Shown here piece by piece: positions 61,601 through 64,000 of a stretch of 64,000 nucleotides of DNA. Within the stretch, counting starts at the first letter, position 1; each line of letters starts with the position of its first letter. The notes below the pieces were generated by a model, which was not told the DNA's origin, did no database searches, and worked only from the letters and a program-made list of their open reading frames with translations. The position numbers were made by a program, and so were the translations under genes. The stretch comes from Stromatinia cepivora (Eukaryota; Ascomycota; Leotiomycetes; Helotiales; Sclerotiniaceae): NCBI GenBank assembly GCA_014898415.1, contig RCTD01000003.1:1240001-1304000 (forward strand). Reading direction: 5' to 3'.

Positions 61601-63840
61601 TATAAATTTATTTAATACTTTAATTATAAAATAGATTACTTGAATTAGATTCTTCGATTTTAATATCAAATATATTTTTGAAAACAAAAATATTATTATA
61701 AATACTTTATTATAACGATTATAAATTGTTTTAAATAATATTGATAAGGAATATAAAAAAGATATTGATAATTCGATTATTATAGATTTAAATTCATTAT
61801 AAATAAATCTAATAATGAATATAAATAATTTCAAAATTTTAAGATTATTTTAAATTTTGAAAAATAGAAATAAAAGAATATAAATAATCATTTAATATAT
61901 TATTATATTATAAAGATCTAAAAATATATCAATAAAAGATTAACAAACTTTCAAAAAGGAAGTTTTTAATTTTTATATAAAGGATTACTATTTATTTAGA
62001 ATTCGGAAAGATAAATTATTTTCTATTTATATAATAACAAATAACGATTTAATCGAAAAGATAAAAATTATGATTTAAATATATAAAGAATTGAATTATA
62101 AGAATTTAGAATTATTATATATTAAAATATATAATTATTATTAATAAAATAGAATATATAAGGATATAAAAAATTGAATGATTTTTTACTTCGTTTACCA
62201 ATTCAGATCATTCAAATAAACAAATAAATCAATGATTGCTATTTGAATTTTAAATATTTAATATAAAATTAATATAAATATTACAAAAATATTTAACAAT
62301 TATAAATTCAAATGTTTTATTGTTTTATAAGAAAATTTGAATGATTAAATAAAAGCTAAAACTTTATGGAATACTATTTCAAAAATAATTATCAAATTCT
62401 TTTATAAAATAAACAATCTATTATTATTATTTTTTTAAAGAAATCATTATGAATAAAGAATTTAAGAATAAAAATGCTATATTTGCTTATTACGAAAAAT
62501 ATGAAATCAACAAAATCAAGATATTAGTTTATTATTCACAAATCAATAGAATAATAAAAAAAGATCATTATTTTATCACAGAAATATTTTCTCATTTATT
62601 ATAAAAAAGATATAAATGATTTGAATAATTGGAAACAATATTATTTATTAATCATATTTTAATTTATAAATTGATAAACAAAATATTATTTGAATTGATT
62701 TATAAATAGAAAGTTATATTGCTTTTTGAAATTATATATATAATTTGAAGGATTTTTAATTAAGAAAGTATATAACTTTAGAAAGATTTATTAATTATTA
62801 AAATATAATAATTAAAAATATTAGATAAAGATATTAAAGAAATAATCTTTTGTAAATAATGCTATAAAGAAAATAATAAATTTTGATATAATCTTGATTG
62901 CAAAATATTAAATAAGAATATTTGAATTGAAAATATAATTCTATATTATAATTTTTAATCAAAAATTGATATATTTTATAATACAAAACTTATTTTCAAA
63001 TAATACAGATTTTACAAAATAATAAAAAAGTTGGAAAATCTTTTTATATATATTTTTAAAGAAATAAATAATATTTTGTTTAATAAAATCTATATAAGTA
63101 TCTATTTCAAAAAATATATCTTATATTTAAATTTCTTTATAAATAATAATTCTAAAGATTTATATAAATAAATAAATCAAAAAAACTGAGTTTCTAAATA
63201 TTTATAATCTTTTAAATAAAAAATAACAAATAATCAAGAATTATTTTTTGCTCAATTATAAAATAATATAAAACCAAAAGAAAAAAAGTAAATACAATAA
63301 ATTGAAAAGAAATTGTTATTATAAACTTTTGATCACTAATTAAAAAATTTGATAAAAAAAGCTTTATAATCTTTAGAAAAGGAAAAGTATTTGAATTTTT
63401 TTTAAAAAAACTTATTATATTATCGATCTTGCTTTTGAATAATTTACAAACAATTCTTGAATAGTATTTAAATAATTCAATATTTCCTTTTTAAATTTGA
63501 TCTTTTTAATAATTTGATTTGAAATTATCAACTTTTTGTTTGTATTTATTTTATTATTTATATAAACTTTCATTTAAATTTTGATATAATATTTGAAGAA
63601 AAATTTAATTAAATTATAGCTTTCTGCTTTATTAATAATAATACCTTTTTTCTTGTTCGATACAAGAATCATTCCTTTAATAATGAAATCGAAGTATTTA
63701 TATTTATTGAAACTTTTAAAGTTAAGGAAAAATATAATATTTTTGAATAATGATTCAATTATTTTATAAGTATTATTAATCTTATTAAAGATTTTATGAG
63801 TGAAATTGTGATACAACGGCCGAATAACTTGAGTATCTCT
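58639..63840 (+). pseudogene. Ty3/gypsy element D: gag end, protease, reverse transcriptase, RNase H, integrase
   Basis: After the C insertion, gag resumes to about 59.2 kb. The aspartic protease has its active site as DSE at 59303-59311 (DSG in the family, GGA to GAA), with a long open frame at 59327-59569 (NLEIAKELELIIYKYK). RT contains FSGYNQISLN at 60684-60713 and YLNN at 60864-60875, where the active Asp-Asp is expected. RNase H follows near 61.3 kb. Integrase is readable at 62.45-62.85 kb (KNKNAIFAYYEKYEINKIKI, then DHYFITEIFSHLL) and its C-terminal barrel near 62.95-63.1 kb. The frame ends EIVIQRPNNLSIS near 63.84 kb. D's 3' LTR should begin close to the window end. Confidence 0.83.
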
Positions 63841-64000
63841 TAGAATTAAAAGCTATAAATCAAAAGGTAGAACTATATGATTATATATATACAGGCCAAA
63901 AGCTCATTTAATTTATTCGGGGAATACTATATTTCGATTAGGATTCGAATTGATTATATTATATGTATATGTAATATTATCCTCTTTTATATAAAAGTTT
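63841..64000. other. Probable 3' non-coding end or LTR start of element D
   Basis: The sequence is somewhat less AT-biased than usual here (ACAGGCCAAAAGCTCATTTA and TTATTCGGGGAATAC). By position it is the 3' UTR or LTR of D, cut by the window end. It cannot be confirmed because the 5' LTR of D was not located. Confidence 0.4.

Noticed and set aside
1..64000. Non-standard genetic code with TAA/TAG read as Gln, as in ciliates
   Set aside because: Many conserved Gln positions are TAA, but Trp positions are TAG or TGA and Asp is Asn. These are all explained by C-to-T / G-to-A change, and the intact kinase gene uses CAA/CAG, TGG and the standard code.
1..64000. Organelle or apicomplexan/slime-mould type AT-rich genome
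   Set aside because: No rRNA, tRNA or respiratory genes are seen. The intact gene is a fungal-specific kinase with a fungal intron, and the elements are fungal copia, gypsy, pogo and Tc1 types.

Overview
The window looks like a repeat-rich, AT-rich compartment of a filamentous ascomycete (Pezizomycotina) genome. It holds one intact gene, a fungal-specific protein kinase of the FunK1 type on the minus strand at about 20.2-22.7 kb. That gene has a short intron with a CTGAC branch site and clearly higher GC than its surroundings. Nearly everything else that can be identified is a transposable element destroyed by C-to-T / G-to-A change: CAA codons read TAA, TGG reads TAG or TGA, catalytic Asp-Asp reads Asn-Asn, and Cys reads Tyr. 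This is what repeat-induced point mutation (RIP) produces. Elements were identified by reading through stop codons and recognising conserved pol or transposase blocks by eye; no search was run.

Layout. 0-1.1 kb: end of a Ty1/copia pol (E). 2.3-3.3 and 12.1-13.0 kb: two copies of an unassigned repeat (R1, R2). 5.7-9.25 kb: a Ty1/copia element (B1, plus strand), broken by family A copia copy A1 (9.26-12.06 kb, 5' LTR and gag region only). 16.66-18.04 kb: a Tc1/mariner element. 19.85-22.9 kb: the GC-richer island with the kinase gene. 24.9-25.7 kb: an 852-bp non-autonomous TIR element with TA flanks. About 26.2-28.6 kb: a Ty3/gypsy pol (F). 29.88-31.75 kb: a complete pogo-like element with 42-bp TIRs. 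34.9-36.8 and 38.1-40.0 kb: a pair of related, unidentified repeats (G1, G2). 40.6-49.7 kb: a minus-strand copia (B2) split by a complete plus-strand copia (A2, 41,054-47,738, TSD TATAT). 51.2-63.8 kb: a plus-strand Ty3/gypsy (D) split in gag by a complete Ty3/gypsy chromovirus (C, 52,265-58,633, TSD AATAT).

The elements form a nested stack (A into B1 and B2, C into D), and all layers carry RIP-type damage. The kinase gene is the only part that reads cleanly in the standard genetic code, which argues against an alternative code for the rest. I see no rRNA, tRNA, CRISPR array, operon or bacterial regulatory signal. I found no convincing new biological system. The most useful observations are the two nested insertions with exact target duplications, the survival of GC-rich element ends while interiors are erased, and an unmutated kinase gene inside a RIP-degraded region.
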